A stretch of 64,000 bases of DNA from an uncultured Trichococcus sp. (GTDB taxonomy: Bacteria > Bacillota > Bacilli > Lactobacillales > Aerococcaceae): the NCBI RefSeq assembly GCF_963667775.1, contig NZ_OY764015.1:2779001-2843000 (forward strand). Reading direction: 5' to 3'. This document shows, piece by piece, positions 42,040 to 51,512 of the stretch; the first letter of the stretch is position 1, and each line of letters opens with the position of its first letter. Position numbers and translations under genes: made by a program. A model generated the notes under the pieces. It did no database searches. It saw only the letters and a list, made by a program, of their open reading frames with translations, and was not told the origin of the DNA.

Positions 42040-45039
42040 ATGTTACATACAGTAATCAAGCCGAACAGTTACCAAGATTCCATTAATTTGATGCTGTTGA
42101 CCAATGCGGTAAGCACTTTGCCTGGGGTCATCCAAGGGTCCATTATGATGGGAACGGAAGCGAACAAAGATATCTTCAATAATGCAGGGCTATATACGGA
42201 TGAGGTCGCGGGTGCCACTCCTAATGACATGGTCATTGTCGTGGAAACCGCTGATGCTACAGTTGTAGATAAAGTAATGGACGAAGTGGATAGATTCCTC
42301 AATGATCTCTCTGTCAAGAAAAAATCAGACGGCATCACATCGGTCAAAAATTGGAACGATGCGAAAGACCAATTACCGGATGCGAATGTAGCTTTATTTT
42401 CCATACCGGGAATCTACGCAGCAGATGAGATTGAGAAAGCATTAGATGAGGGGCTGCATACCTTCTCGTTCAGTGACAATGTCTCTCTGGATGATGAAGT
42501 CCGTCTGAAGAAGAAGGCGCATGAGAAGGGCTTGTTGTTGATGGGGCCTGATTGCGGAACCGGAATCATTTCCGGCGTGCCGATAGCCTTCACGAATGTT
42601 GTGAAACCAGGCAACATCAGTATTGTCGCAGCTTCCGGGACAGGGATCCAAGAAGTGACGACCATCATCGATCGATTGGGCGGCGGCGTTATCCATGCCA
42701 TCGGTACAGGGGGCAGAGATCTGAGCTCGGCTGTAAAAGCCATCACGACAAAAGATGCGATCATTGGTTTGGAACAGCACGATCCGACAGATGTCATCGT
42801 GGTCATCTCCAAGCCACCTGCAAAAGAGGTCCGGGATGATGTGATGCAATTATTGCAATCCTTATCGAAACCAGTCGTAGCGATTTTCTTGGGAGAAAAG
42901 CCAGAAAATCATGAAGGCAATGTATATTTAGCGCATACGCTTGAGGAAACGGCGCAAATCGCTGTGGATTTAGCTAAAGGAAATCAAGTCAAGGCGAACT
43001 ATTTGGAAGAAATCCATCACAGTGTTGAGAAACCGTTGGAAGCGGGTAAAACCGTAAAAGGGTTGTATTCTGGTGGGACGTTAGCGAATGAAGCCGGTAT
43101 GTTGATCTCCGAAGCCCTTGAACTCGGAGGATTGATTAAGACAGAAGGGTATATCCTGAATGCGAACGGTTTTGAAATCATGGATCTGGGGGATGACATC
43201 TATACCCAAGGAAAACCTCATCCTATGATCGATCCGGAGGTCCGTATCCGAAAAATCAAGGAATACAGTAAAGATGCGGATACAGGTGTAATCCTGCTCG
43301 ACGTTGTGTTGGGATATGGTTCGCATCCGGATATGGTAAATGCGTTGCTGCCGACAATCAAGGAAGCATTGACGCAGGCTGAAAATGATAAGCGTAGTCT
43401 TTATTTTGTGGCTAGCGTCTGCGGAACGCAAGGGGATCCCCAAAATTACGATAAATCGGTATCTGATTTGAAAGAAGCTGGCGTTTTAGTGGAAACCAGC
43501 AATGCGCGCGCTGTGCGATTGGCGCTTCGACTGATGGGCAAAGAATTTGTTGAAGTATCCAAACATACCGTTCCTTATGAAAAAGAAAAACTATCCTTAC
43601 CAACAGTCAGTGCCGGAGTGGATGCTTTGTTGAACAGTACGCCTAGCATCATCAACTTAGGGATCGAAAGCTTTACGGACTCTATTCTGGCGTTCGGCGG
43701 GACAACCGTTCAATTCGACTGGAGACCAGTAGCGGGCGGAAATCGTACACTCATCAAAATATTGAATGATTTGAACCGCAGAGCCGAAATCGATGAGAGC
43801 AACGAAAAAGTGATCGGCAGAATGCGCGATTCACAACCGTTCTTGATGGATGTCGTTCCGGCTAAGTCGGTCATACCGGAACTGAACGAAAAAGTATTGC
43901 TGCATGCTGGTCCGCCTATCCAATTCTCCGAAATGACCGGCCCGATGAAAGGTTCGTGCATTGGGGCAGTATTGTTTGAAGGCTGGGCCGCTACAGAGAA
44001 CGAAGCCATCGAACAGTTGGAAAGTGGAGACATCCAGTTTATCCCTTGTCATCATGTGAATGCTGTCGGACCGATGGGAGGCATCACATCCGGTAACATG
44101 CCTGTCGTGGTCGTCGAGAACAAACAGGATGGTACATCGGCTTATTGCATCATGAATGAAGGAATCGGTAAAGTGCTTCGTTTTGGAGCTTATTCTCAAG
44201 AAGTCATCGATCGTTTGACATGGATGCAAAATGTATTGGGACCCGTCCTCAGCAAAGCGCTGCAGACTATCGAAGGCGGTCTGAACATTAATGTCATCAT
44301 CGCCAAGGCAATCACAATGGGAGATGAGTTTCACCAACGTAATATTGCGGCTTCGTTGATTTTCTTAAAGGAAATTACGCCGGCTATCATCCAATTGGAC
44401 ATTGAGGATACTCTGAAAAAAGAAGTCATTGAATTTTTGGCGAAAACAGATCAATTTTTCTTGAATATCATGATGGCAACAAGTAAGTCCATGGTCGACT
44501 ATGCAAGAAAAATTCAAGAAGGAACTGTTGTGACGACGATGACCCGCAATGGCCGCAACTTCGGTGTCCGCATCAGCGGAATGGGAGATGAATGGTTCAC
44601 AGCTCCCGTGAATACACCGGATGGTCTGTACTTCACTGGCTACAGTGCTGCGGACGCGAACCCTGATATCGGCGACAGCGCCATTACCGAAACAGTCGGA
44701 GTAGGTGGCATGGCGATGGTCGCAGCACCTGGTGTGACAAGGTTTGTCGGAGCGGGCGGCTTTGAGGATGCGCTGCGTGTTTCTAACGAAATGGAAGAAA
44801 TTTGTATCACGCATAATCCTAATTTCAGTATTCCGACTTGGGATTTCAACGGATCACTCTTGGGGATCGATATCCGCAAAGTAGTGGAAACCGGAATCAC
44901 ACCAGTCATCAACACGGGGATCGCCCATAAGGAGGCAGGCGTCGGACAAATTGGAGCAGGCACGGTTCGTGCTCCGCTGGCTTGCTTTGAGAAGGCACTG
45001 ATCGCCTATGCGCAGTCGCTCGGAATCGAAGTCGAATAA
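42040..45039 (+). CDS. AllF-AllG fusion, oxamate (oxalurate) carbamoyltransferase subunits
   Basis: One uninterrupted 999-aa frame joins two proteins that are separate in E. coli. Residues 1 to about 515 are FdrA/AllF, a succinyl-CoA-synthetase-like subunit: MGPDCGTGIISGVPIAF, IVAASGTGIQEVTTIIDRLGG and HAIGTGGRDLSS are visible. About 525-999 are YlbE/AllG (DUF1116): VPAKSVIPELNEKVLLHAGPP, MTGPMKGSCIGA, CHHVNAVGPMGGITSGNMP and GAGTVRAPLACF. In E. coli AllFGH have been assigned to the carbamoyltransferase that splits oxalurate into oxamate and carbamoyl phosphate. GGAGG precedes the ATG. The next gene starts 3 bases after the stop and encodes the third subunit. Confidence 0.85.
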   Translation: MLHTVIKPNSYQDSINLMLLTNAVSTLPGVIQGSIMMGTEANKDIFNNAGLYTDEVAGATPNDMVIVVETADATVVDKVMDEVDRFLNDLSVKKKSDGITSVKNWNDAKDQLPDANVALFSIPGIYAADEIEKALDEGLHTFSFSDNVSLDDEVRLKKKAHEKGLLLMGPDCGTGIISGVPIAFTNVVKPGNISIVAASGTGIQEVTTIIDRLGGGVIHAIGTGGRDLSSAVKAITTKDAIIGLEQHDPTDVIVVISKPPAKEVRDDVMQLLQSLSKPVVAIFLGEKPENHEGNVYLAHTLEETAQIAVDLAKGNQVKANYLEEIHHSVEKPLEAGKTVKGLYSGGTLANEAGMLISEALELGGLIKTEGYILNANGFEIMDLGDDIYTQGKPHPMIDPEVRIRKIKEYSKDADTGVILLDVVLGYGSHPDMVNALLPTIKEALTQAENDKRSLYFVASVCGTQGDPQNYDKSVSDLKEAGVLVETSNARAVRLALRLMGKEFVEVSKHTVPYEKEKLSLPTVSAGVDALLNSTPSIINLGIESFTDSILAFGGTTVQFDWRPVAGGNRTLIKILNDLNRRAEIDESNEKVIGRMRDSQPFLMDVVPAKSVIPELNEKVLLHAGPPIQFSEMTGPMKGSCIGAVLFEGWAATENEAIEQLESGDIQFIPCHHVNAVGPMGGITSGNMPVVVVENKQDGTSAYCIMNEGIGKVLRFGAYSQEVIDRLTWMQNVLGPVLSKALQTIEGGLNINVIIAKAITMGDEFHQRNIAASLIFLKEITPAIIQLDIEDTLKKEVIEFLAKTDQFFLNIMMATSKSMVDYARKIQEGTVVTTMTRNGRNFGVRISGMGDEWFTAPVNTPDGLYFTGYSAADANPDIGDSAITETVGVGGMAMVAAPGVTRFVGAGGFEDALRVSNEMEEICITHNPNFSIPTWDFNGSLLGIDIRKVVETGITPVINTGIAHKEAGVGQIGAGTVRAPLACFEKALIAYAQSLGIEVE

Positions 45040-45041
45040 GT

Positions 45042-45944
45042 ATGAACAGCACCATTGAAATCGGAACCGGGATAAAGAGTAATTATTTATCCCGGTCTTT
45101 AACAAAAAATCAGATCGGCAAGGTACATGCGCGATTCAGATCCAGTTTTACGATCACATTGAATGACCAACTTATCCATATCGGATCGATGCAACAGCCC
45201 TTGTCCGCTTACGGTCTAGCGATTGCGGAAGATGAATTGAAAGCTATGCTTGCAGTCATTACGCAAGGAGCCATTGTCCGTCTGAAAGAAGAAGCGCTGT
45301 TGATTTATGCAAATGAGAGGCTGTTCCGGCTGCCGACGTCTGCTTATCCATCCATCAATCTGAATGTAAGTGATTGCATGAGGAAGGCAGCTTCGCCAGA
45401 ATGGCACCTTTTGAAAACGGAACTGGAGAAGCACAACCTATTGCAGGCATCTGCGGTTATTCAACAGGAGTCGGATCGTGGATTGATTGAGGAACTGATG
45501 CAGAAAGAAATCGATTCAGCCTACGAGGCGAATCGTTATGTCTCCCATTTTTGGGGCAGGGGGATCGGTTTGACGCCCAGCGGTGATGATTTTTTGATTG
45601 GCTATGGCATGATGCAAGCTGCCTTTTTGAAACAGCGTGGTTGGATGGATGCTTTGAGAGCTTCCCTGGACCAAAAGACAACGACAGATGTCAGTGAACA
45701 GTATTACAGAAGCTTGCTGGATGGATACATCAGTGCACCGTTTTTGGAATTGATCCGTGCGGCTTCGAGCGGAGGAGAACAAGAGCAAATCGCCAGCATC
45801 ATCATGACCATTACACAATTTGGGCATACTTCGGGACTGGATACCTTATTGGGCATGTATACAGCGCTTTGCGGTAACGAAGCGAGTACGAGGAAAAAAG
45901 CTTTCACATATAATCAGGAAGGGAAGGTAATGAAACAAATATGA
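45042..45944 (+). CDS. allH: AllH/YlbF-like protein (DUF2877), third carbamoyltransferase subunit
   Basis: A 300-aa DUF2877 protein. The family motif [17 protein letters not shown] is near residue 165-180, and a helical C-terminus contains [16 protein letters not shown]. In E. coli AllH works with AllF and AllG. The gene is packed between its partners: it starts 3 bases after the AllF-AllG stop and overlaps the carbamate kinase gene by 4 bases (ATGA), indicating coupled translation and a fixed stoichiometry. The catalytic contribution of DUF2877 is not known. Confidence 0.85.
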   Translation: MNSTIEIGTGIKSNYLSRSLTKNQIGKVHARFRSSFTITLNDQLIHIGSMQQPLSAYGLAIAEDELKAMLAVITQGAIVRLKEEALLIYANERLFRLPTSAYPSINLNVSDCMRKAASPEWHLLKTELEKHNLLQASAVIQQESDRGLIEELMQKEIDSAYEANRYVSHFWGRGIGLTPSGDDFLIGYGMMQAAFLKQRGWMDALRASLDQKTTTDVSEQYYRSLLDGYISAPFLELIRAASSGGEQEQIASIIMTITQFGHTSGLDTLLGMYTALCGNEASTRKKAFTYNQEGKVMKQI

Positions 45945-46882
45945 ACAAAAAAATTGTAGTCGCTTTAGGCGGAAACGCCATTTTGGCGGATGATCCTTCC
46001 GCAGAAGCGCAAAGAGAATCTTTGCGGTACACAAGTAAAAGACTGGTTAAACTCATCAAACAAGGCTATCAATTGATCATTACGCACGGGAATGGTCCGC
46101 AGGTCGGGAATTTATTGCTGCAACAAAAAGCAGGGGATTCTTTGGCGAATCCGGCATTGCCGCTGGACACCTGTGTCGCGATGACGCAAGGCAGTATAGG
46201 GTATTGGTTGCAAAACTCCTTGCGCGAAGCATTGAGAGCTGAGAATATAGAGAAAGATGTCGTTTCCATCGTTACCCAAGTTTTGGTGGATGCAGAAGAT
46301 GATGCTTTTGCAAACCCGACAAAACCAATCGGTCCTTTTTTGACGGAAGAAGAGGCATCTTTTTCTAGAATGGCCGACAATAGTACCTATATGGAAGATG
46401 CGGGAAGGGGTTGGCGAAAAGTCGTGCCCTCTCCTAAACCTATCCATATTCTTGAATCCCCGATAGTGGACGGACTGGTGGAAAAGGGCATCATCACCAT
46501 TTCGGCTGGAGGCGGCGGCATTCCTGTAATTGAAACGCCCGAAGGTTATCAGGGAGTCGAAGCTGTGATCGATAAAGATTTTACGGCTGCGAAACTAGCA
46601 GAACTTGTGAATGCCGACTATCTTATCATATTGACAGGTGTCGATAATGTATATGTGAACTACAATAAGCCGAACCAAAAAAAATTGGAGAGAGTCAAGA
46701 CCAGCGAAATGCAACAGCATATCTTGGATCATCAATTCGCCGATGGCAGTATGTTACCTAAAATAGAAGCCGTTATCCAATTTTTGGAGAATACTAAAAA
46801 TGGTAAAGCCGTCATCACTTCATTGGCGAACATAGATAAAATCTTTTCTGAAGAAGGGTCATTCACTTTAGTGGAAAATTAA
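45941..46882 (+). CDS. arcC: Carbamate kinase
   Basis: A 313-aa amino-acid kinase family enzyme that converts carbamoyl phosphate plus ADP to ATP, CO2 and NH3. Motifs: [49 protein letters not shown] and [15 protein letters not shown]. The usual length is 310-315. The ATGA overlap with allH ties it to the oxalurate pathway, where it harvests the carbamoyl phosphate as ATP (as AllK/YbcF does in E. coli). No arginine deiminase genes are nearby, so an ArcC role in arginine breakdown is less likely here. A strong terminator follows. Confidence 0.95.
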   Translation: MNKKIVVALGGNAILADDPSAEAQRESLRYTSKRLVKLIKQGYQLIITHGNGPQVGNLLLQQKAGDSLANPALPLDTCVAMTQGSIGYWLQNSLREALRAENIEKDVVSIVTQVLVDAEDDAFANPTKPIGPFLTEEEASFSRMADNSTYMEDAGRGWRKVVPSPKPIHILESPIVDGLVEKGIITISAGGGGIPVIETPEGYQGVEAVIDKDFTAAKLAELVNADYLIILTGVDNVYVNYNKPNQKKLERVKTSEMQQHILDHQFADGSMLPKIEAVIQFLENTKNGKAVITSLANIDKIFSEEGSFTLVEN

Positions 46883-46924
46883 TCGATCTGTTGATGCGAC
46901 AGCAAAAACAGTTTTCCCTCAAAA

Positions 46925-46972
46925 AAAAAATAGCCGGATGCCGTGGAGAAATTCCCTGGCATCCGGCTATTT
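46925..46972. terminator. Bidirectional terminator between carbamate kinase and rluF
   Basis: AATAGCCGGATGCC and GGCATCCGGCTATT form a 14-bp stem. Ten As on the left give a strong T-run for the minus-strand rluF transcript. Confidence 0.85.
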
Positions 46973-47038
46973 GAATCGTAATGACCAAAATCCATACGTG
47001 TTACTTGCAGTGGCCGCGGCTACTTGGACCCGCCAGGT

Positions 47039-47746
47039 TCACCATTCTTTGGGCTCATAATTTAACGCTTGGAATAACTGCGCTTTTTCCTTTTTGGACA
47101 GGTAGCGCCATTGGCCTACAGGAAGATTGTCCAACTGGATATTCATGATGCGGATTCTTTGCAACCGGTAGACGTTGTATCCCAATTCTTCGCACATGCG
47201 GCGGATTTGACGGTTGAGTCCTTGGGTCAGGATGATTTTAAAATCATATTTTGACAGTTGCTCCACTTTACAAGGCAGGGTGACCGTATCCAATATTTTG
47301 ACCCCTTCTGACATCTGCTTCAGGAATTCAGGCGTGATCGGGCGGTCTACAGAAACAATGTATTCCTTCTCATGCTGGTTCTCAGAACGCAAGATTTCAT
47401 TGACGATATCGCCGTCATTTGTAAGCAAGATCAAGCCCTCGGAATCTTTATCGAGGCGTCCGATGTGGAAAACCCGGAAGGGATGGTTGACTAAATCGAC
47501 AATATTCCCTTTGACGCCTTTTTCGGTCGTACTCGTGATCCCGACCGGTTTGTTTAAGGCAATGTAGACATAGTTGTTGGCTACGAAGAGCTGATTGCCG
47601 TTTACGCGGACGTCATCCCCCGGCTCCACTTGGCTGCCGATTGTTGCCCGCTTGCCATTGATTGTTACGCGGCCCTCCGTAATCAGTTTGTCGGCGCCGC
47701 GTCGGGAGGCTGTGCCTGCCTCACTTATAAATTTATTGATACGCAT
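47039..47746 (-). CDS. rluF: 23S rRNA pseudouridine synthase RluF-like
   Basis: A 235-aa RsuA/RluB-type enzyme. S4 RNA-binding domain at 1-50 (RINKFISEAGTASRRGADK), catalytic Asp99 in IGRLDKDSEGL, and LTQGLNRQIRRMCEELGY near the C-terminus. The N-terminus and the tail (LPVGQWRYLS) resemble RluF, which modifies U2604; RluB is a less likely alternative. ATG 47746 is preferred (GAAGGAAG upstream) over the GTG/ATG region at 47767. It follows truA after about 46 bases and lies between the two halves of the ureide pathway, which it is functionally unrelated to. Confidence 0.88.
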   Translation of the reverse strand: MRINKFISEAGTASRRGADKLITEGRVTINGKRATIGSQVEPGDDVRVNGNQLFVANNYVYIALNKPVGITSTTEKGVKGNIVDLVNHPFRVFHIGRLDKDSEGLILLTNDGDIVNEILRSENQHEKEYIVSVDRPITPEFLKQMSEGVKILDTVTLPCKVEQLSKYDFKIILTQGLNRQIRRMCEELGYNVYRLQRIRIMNIQLDNLPVGQWRYLSKKEKAQLFQALNYEPKEW

Positions 47747-47792
47747 GTGGACACTTCCTTCATCCAAAGTTTTTTAGATTTTGCGCCTATCG

Positions 47793-48533
47793 TCAATCGT
47801 AATAAACGGCATCCAGGAACAGTCCATGGGAAGGGACGGTCATGCCTGCCTCGCTGCGGATTCCGCTCTTGAAGATGGCGTCAATGTATTCCGGTTCCAT
47901 CGTCCCGGCCCCGATTTCAAGGATCGTACCCATCATGATCCGCACCATGTTGTAGAGGAAGCCTTCTCCTGTGAACGAAAAGTGCAGCAGATTGCCTTCT
48001 TGCTGGATTGTGATGTCATTGATGGTCCGGACCGTCGATTTTTTCGATTTCTTGAGTGAAGAGAACCCGAGGAAATCATGTTTCCCGACAAGCTTTTGGC
48101 AAGCCTCGTTCATTCTGTCGACATCAAGCTGTCCAGGGTAATGGTAGCTGTAGTGGCGCTCAAATGCGGAAGGTACGGCATTGTTCCAGACATGATAGCT
48201 GTATGTCTTTCCGGCTGCATGATAGCGGGCGTGGAACCTTTCCGGAACCTCCTCCAACTCTTTGACGACAATATCGCGCGGAAGATAACGGATCAGATGG
48301 TCCTGCATCGCTGTCAAATCCATTTTGGATGTCGTCTTGAAATTAGCTACTTGTCCCCGTGCGTGGGTGCCGGCATCTGTCCGGCCCGAGCCGATGATTT
48401 CAATCTCTGTTCCCGTCATTGCTGACAGAATATTCTCTATTTTGCCTTGAATGGTTTTGTCCGAATCCCCGAGCCTTTGCCAGCCCAGATATCTGCCGCC
48501 ATCATATTCGATCGTCATTTTTATGTTTCTCAT
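47793..48533 (-). CDS. truA: tRNA pseudouridine(38-40) synthase
   Basis: A 246-aa TruA. The N-terminal motif TIEYDGGRYLGWQ and the catalytic Asp53 in GSGRTDAGTHARGQ are clear, followed by RYHAAGKTYSYHVW and GFLYNMVRIMMGT. It modifies positions 38-40 in the anticodon arm of many tRNAs. ATG 48533 is supported by AAGGGAGAT; the upstream extension to 48605 has no good signal. Likely co-transcribed with rluF downstream. Confidence 0.95.
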   Translation of the reverse strand: MRNIKMTIEYDGGRYLGWQRLGDSDKTIQGKIENILSAMTGTEIEIIGSGRTDAGTHARGQVANFKTTSKMDLTAMQDHLIRYLPRDIVVKELEEVPERFHARYHAAGKTYSYHVWNNAVPSAFERHYSYHYPGQLDVDRMNEACQKLVGKHDFLGFSSLKKSKKSTVRTINDITIQQEGNLLHFSFTGEGFLYNMVRIMMGTILEIGAGTMEPEYIDAIFKSGIRSEAGMTVPSHGLFLDAVYYD

Positions 48534-48853
48534 TTTATCTCCCTTAACTATCGGATTATGGGCATCGTTGCCTGCCGTGTACTCCTGTATTATACCGAAT
48601 TTCATTCCGGTTTGGGGTATTTTCGGGGAATCTTTATAAACAGTATTTCAGCCTCCTTTTTCATTCGTTTAAAACATTCAAGCGACCGCAGCCGGTTTGT
48701 GCACTTCGGCTAAATCTATCCGATTTTTCTTATGATATTGTAATCTTATAGAATGGTAGCGCTTTATGTCTGGGAGAAGTCAGTCTGTTTGGTGACTCCC
48801 AACATATATTCAATCTGGATATCATTAGTGAAAAAACGAAGGAGGAATCATTT
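48534..48853. other. 320-base divergent intergenic region truA/allD
   Basis: It should hold both promoters. On the allD side there is a cre-like sequence on the minus strand at 48754-48767 (12 of 14 positions) and a hairpin TGGGAG..GTCA/TGAC.TCCCA at 48771-48801 in the presumed leader. No gene is seen. Confidence 0.4.
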
Positions 48854-49921
48854 ATGTCGGAAGAAAAATTAATCAAAGTAACTCCCGATGAGTTGCATGC
48901 ACTGATCAAAAACAAACTCCAAGCGGCGGGCCTGCCGGAAGTACAGGCAGCCGAAACTGCGAACCACTTGGTGTATGCGGACTTATGCGGTGTGCATTCG
49001 CACGGCGCGGTCCGGGTGGAGTATTATTCAGAACGTATCAATAAAGGCGGCATCACTTTAGAGCCTGAAATCAGATTCGAAAAAACCGGGGAAAGCTCCG
49101 GCGTTTTCCATGGGGACAATGCGCAGGGGCAGTACGTGGCGAACTTAGCCCTGGAACCGGCCATCCAAATGGCGAAAGAATCCGGCGTGGCGGTAGTCGG
49201 CGTGTCCAGATGCGGGCACACAGGCACCTTGTCCTACTATTTGCGCAAAATCGCCGAAGCAGGCTTAGCCGGCATGGCGATGACCCAGTCCGACCCGATG
49301 GCAGTGCCTTTTGGCGGCGCAGAAGTGTATTACGGGACCAATCCGATCGGTTTCGGTGCGCCGAGTGCAACCGACACACCGCTGATTTTTGATATGGCGA
49401 CCACCGTGCAGGCCTGGGGAAAAATCCTGGATGCCCGCTCAAAGGGCCGTGAAATTCCGGCAGACTGGGCTGTCGATGAAAACGGGCAAGCGACAACCGA
49501 TCCGCATGCGGTGAGAGGATTGATGCCCATCGCCGGTCCTAAAGGTTATGGACTGATGATGATGGTCGACATCTTTTCGGGCGTCCTGATGAATCTACCG
49601 TTCGGAAAACATGTCAGCTCCATGTACAATGACCTGCATGCCGGCCGAAATCTAGGTCAACTTTACATTATCCTTGATCCAGCCCGTTTCGGGGATGCCG
49701 ATACTTTCAGACAGCACATCAGCCAAACGATGGAAGAATTGAACGCCATCAAACCAGCAGCGGGCTTTTCAAGCGTCCGTTATCCTGGTCAAGGATCCAA
49801 CGAACGCTATGAGAGAAATAAATCTCAAGGCGTGGAAATTCCGGAATCGATCATCGAATACCTGAAATCCGATGTGATCCATAACGACAGCTACGAAGGA
49901 TTAAGCCCTTTTGCTAACTGA
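48854..49921 (+). CDS. allD: Ureidoglycolate dehydrogenase
   Basis: A 355-aa member of the malate/L-lactate dehydrogenase (Ldh_2) family that resembles E. coli AllD along its whole length: VYADLCGVHSHGAVRVEYY, SDPMAVPFGGAEVYYGTNP, FDMATTVQAWGKILDARS, AGPKGYGLMMMVDIFSGVL and VSSMYNDLHAGRNLGQL. AllD oxidises (S)-ureidoglycolate to oxalurate with NAD. The product is the substrate of the AllF-AllG/AllH complex encoded 3 kb away. GGAGG lies before the ATG. It stands alone and has its own terminator, so it may be regulated separately from the other half of the pathway. Confidence 0.93.
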   Translation: MSEEKLIKVTPDELHALIKNKLQAAGLPEVQAAETANHLVYADLCGVHSHGAVRVEYYSERINKGGITLEPEIRFEKTGESSGVFHGDNAQGQYVANLALEPAIQMAKESGVAVVGVSRCGHTGTLSYYLRKIAEAGLAGMAMTQSDPMAVPFGGAEVYYGTNPIGFGAPSATDTPLIFDMATTVQAWGKILDARSKGREIPADWAVDENGQATTDPHAVRGLMPIAGPKGYGLMMMVDIFSGVLMNLPFGKHVSSMYNDLHAGRNLGQLYIILDPARFGDADTFRQHISQTMEELNAIKPAAGFSSVRYPGQGSNERYERNKSQGVEIPESIIEYLKSDVIHNDSYEGLSPFAN

Positions 49922-49966
49922 TTATTTGAAGTGGGAAACAGGAATGACATTGACACAACTATAGCT

Positions 49967-50012
49967 TGCATGAACTCAATTTTTACTCATTGAGTTCATG
50001 CAATTTTTTTTT
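49967..50012 (+). terminator. Terminator of allD
   Basis: TGCATGAACTCAAT (49967-49980) pairs perfectly with 49989-50002 and is followed by a long T-run. Confidence 0.92.
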
Positions 50013-50144
50013 GAACTAAATGCCAAAATGTTGAATACTTATCCAGATTCATCTATTAGTATCTTGTGTATCCACACGAAATGTGCGAAGATACACTCGT
50101 TATGTCATAATGGAAGAGAAGTCAGAAACGAAAGGACGTTTTGA

Positions 50145-51497
50145 ATGAAAATCGTGATTGCCGGTGGCGGGAAGGTTGGCTCCGTGCTCTGTGCAGAATT
50201 GGCTACACAAGAAAATGATATTATTTTGATCGAAAAAATGGAAATGCGTTTGGATAAGCTGATCAGTACGTATGATATCTCAGGCATAGTCGGAAATGGT
50301 GCCAGCTATGATATCCAACATGAAGCAGGTGTCGCTGACTGCGACATTTTCATTGCAGTGACAGCACAAGATGAAGTGAATATCATGGCCAGCATCCTAG
50401 CGAAAAAACTCGGAGCAAAATATACAATAGCGCGAGTGCGAAATCCGGAGTATTCTGGGCATTTTGACTATGTCCGTGAAAGCTTGGGCGTCAATTTGAT
50501 GATCAATCCCGAATTGGAGTCGGCTCGGAGTATTGCGCGCATCATCAAATTCCCGACAGTCCTGAGCATCCAATCTTTTGCGGATAATCGCGTCGAATTG
50601 ATCGAAATTGAAGTCAGTGCGACTACTTCTTTGGCGAACGTATCGCTGGCCGATTTCAGGGGGAAGTTCGGTGATGTACTGGTTTGCGCTATCCGCAGAA
50701 AAAATGAAACGCTGATTCCTACGGGGCAGGACAAGCTTCTTGTGGGAGACCATGCTTATATCATAGGGAACAGAGCAACAATCCGGAAATTTTATAGGAC
50801 TGTCTGTCCCCAAAAAACCAAAATAAACTCCGCTCTCGTGATCGGTGGGGGAAGATTGACCTATTACTTGCTGGATTTTCTGAAAGAATACCGGATGGAC
50901 ATCAAAGTCATCGAGCAGAGCAGACAAGTCGCGGAGGAGCTCAGTGCAGCATATCCGGACGTTGAGGTGATACTCGGTGATGGTACGGATCAGGATGTTC
51001 TCCAACATGAAGGAATCGAAACGTACAATGCCTTCATTTCTCTGATCGGGGTGGATGAAGAAAATATTGTCGCTTCATTATATGCCCTGCAAAAAAATGT
51101 GGAGAAAGTGATCACAAAAGTGAACCGGGAATTGCTGCTGAAGATTTTTGATTCATTAGGAATGGAAACAATCATTACGCCAAAACGTGTAATTGCCAAT
51201 ACGATTTTGCGTTTTGTGCGCAGTCTGGGGAACACATCGGTATCGGATGTTGAAGCTTTGTACCGTCTGGCTGACAATGAAGCAGAAGCGATCCAGTTCA
51301 AAGTGAAAGAAACGAGCAGAGTCGTTCATATGCCTTTGATAAAATTGAATACGAAACCCAATCTGTTGATTGCATACATTATCCGCAACAGAAAACTGAT
51401 TATTCCTTCCGGCAAGGATGTCATTAAGCCGAATGACCGTGTCATTGTCGTCACGAAAGATAAAAATTTTGATGATATCGATGACATCGTCTATTAG
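50145..51497 (+). CDS. trkA: Trk potassium uptake regulatory protein TrkA
   Basis: A 450-aa cytoplasmic gating subunit with two TrkA_N (RCK) plus TrkA_C units. The first Rossmann motif is IVIAGGGKVGSVLCAEL at the N-terminus; the second is SALVIGGGRLTYYLLDFL near residue 228. The second TrkA_C ends SGKDVIKPNDRVIVVTK. It binds NAD(H)/ATP and controls K+ flux through the TrkH channel encoded 15 bases downstream. Full-length two-unit form, unlike the short KtrA. Start ATG after AAAGGACG. Confidence 0.94.
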   Translation: MKIVIAGGGKVGSVLCAELATQENDIILIEKMEMRLDKLISTYDISGIVGNGASYDIQHEAGVADCDIFIAVTAQDEVNIMASILAKKLGAKYTIARVRNPEYSGHFDYVRESLGVNLMINPELESARSIARIIKFPTVLSIQSFADNRVELIEIEVSATTSLANVSLADFRGKFGDVLVCAIRRKNETLIPTGQDKLLVGDHAYIIGNRATIRKFYRTVCPQKTKINSALVIGGGRLTYYLLDFLKEYRMDIKVIEQSRQVAEELSAAYPDVEVILGDGTDQDVLQHEGIETYNAFISLIGVDEENIVASLYALQKNVEKVITKVNRELLLKIFDSLGMETIITPKRVIANTILRFVRSLGNTSVSDVEALYRLADNEAEAIQFKVKETSRVVHMPLIKLNTKPNLLIAYIIRNRKLIIPSGKDVIKPNDRVIVVTKDKNFDDIDDIVY

Positions 51498-51512
51498 AAG
51501 GGGGAGCGTTGA

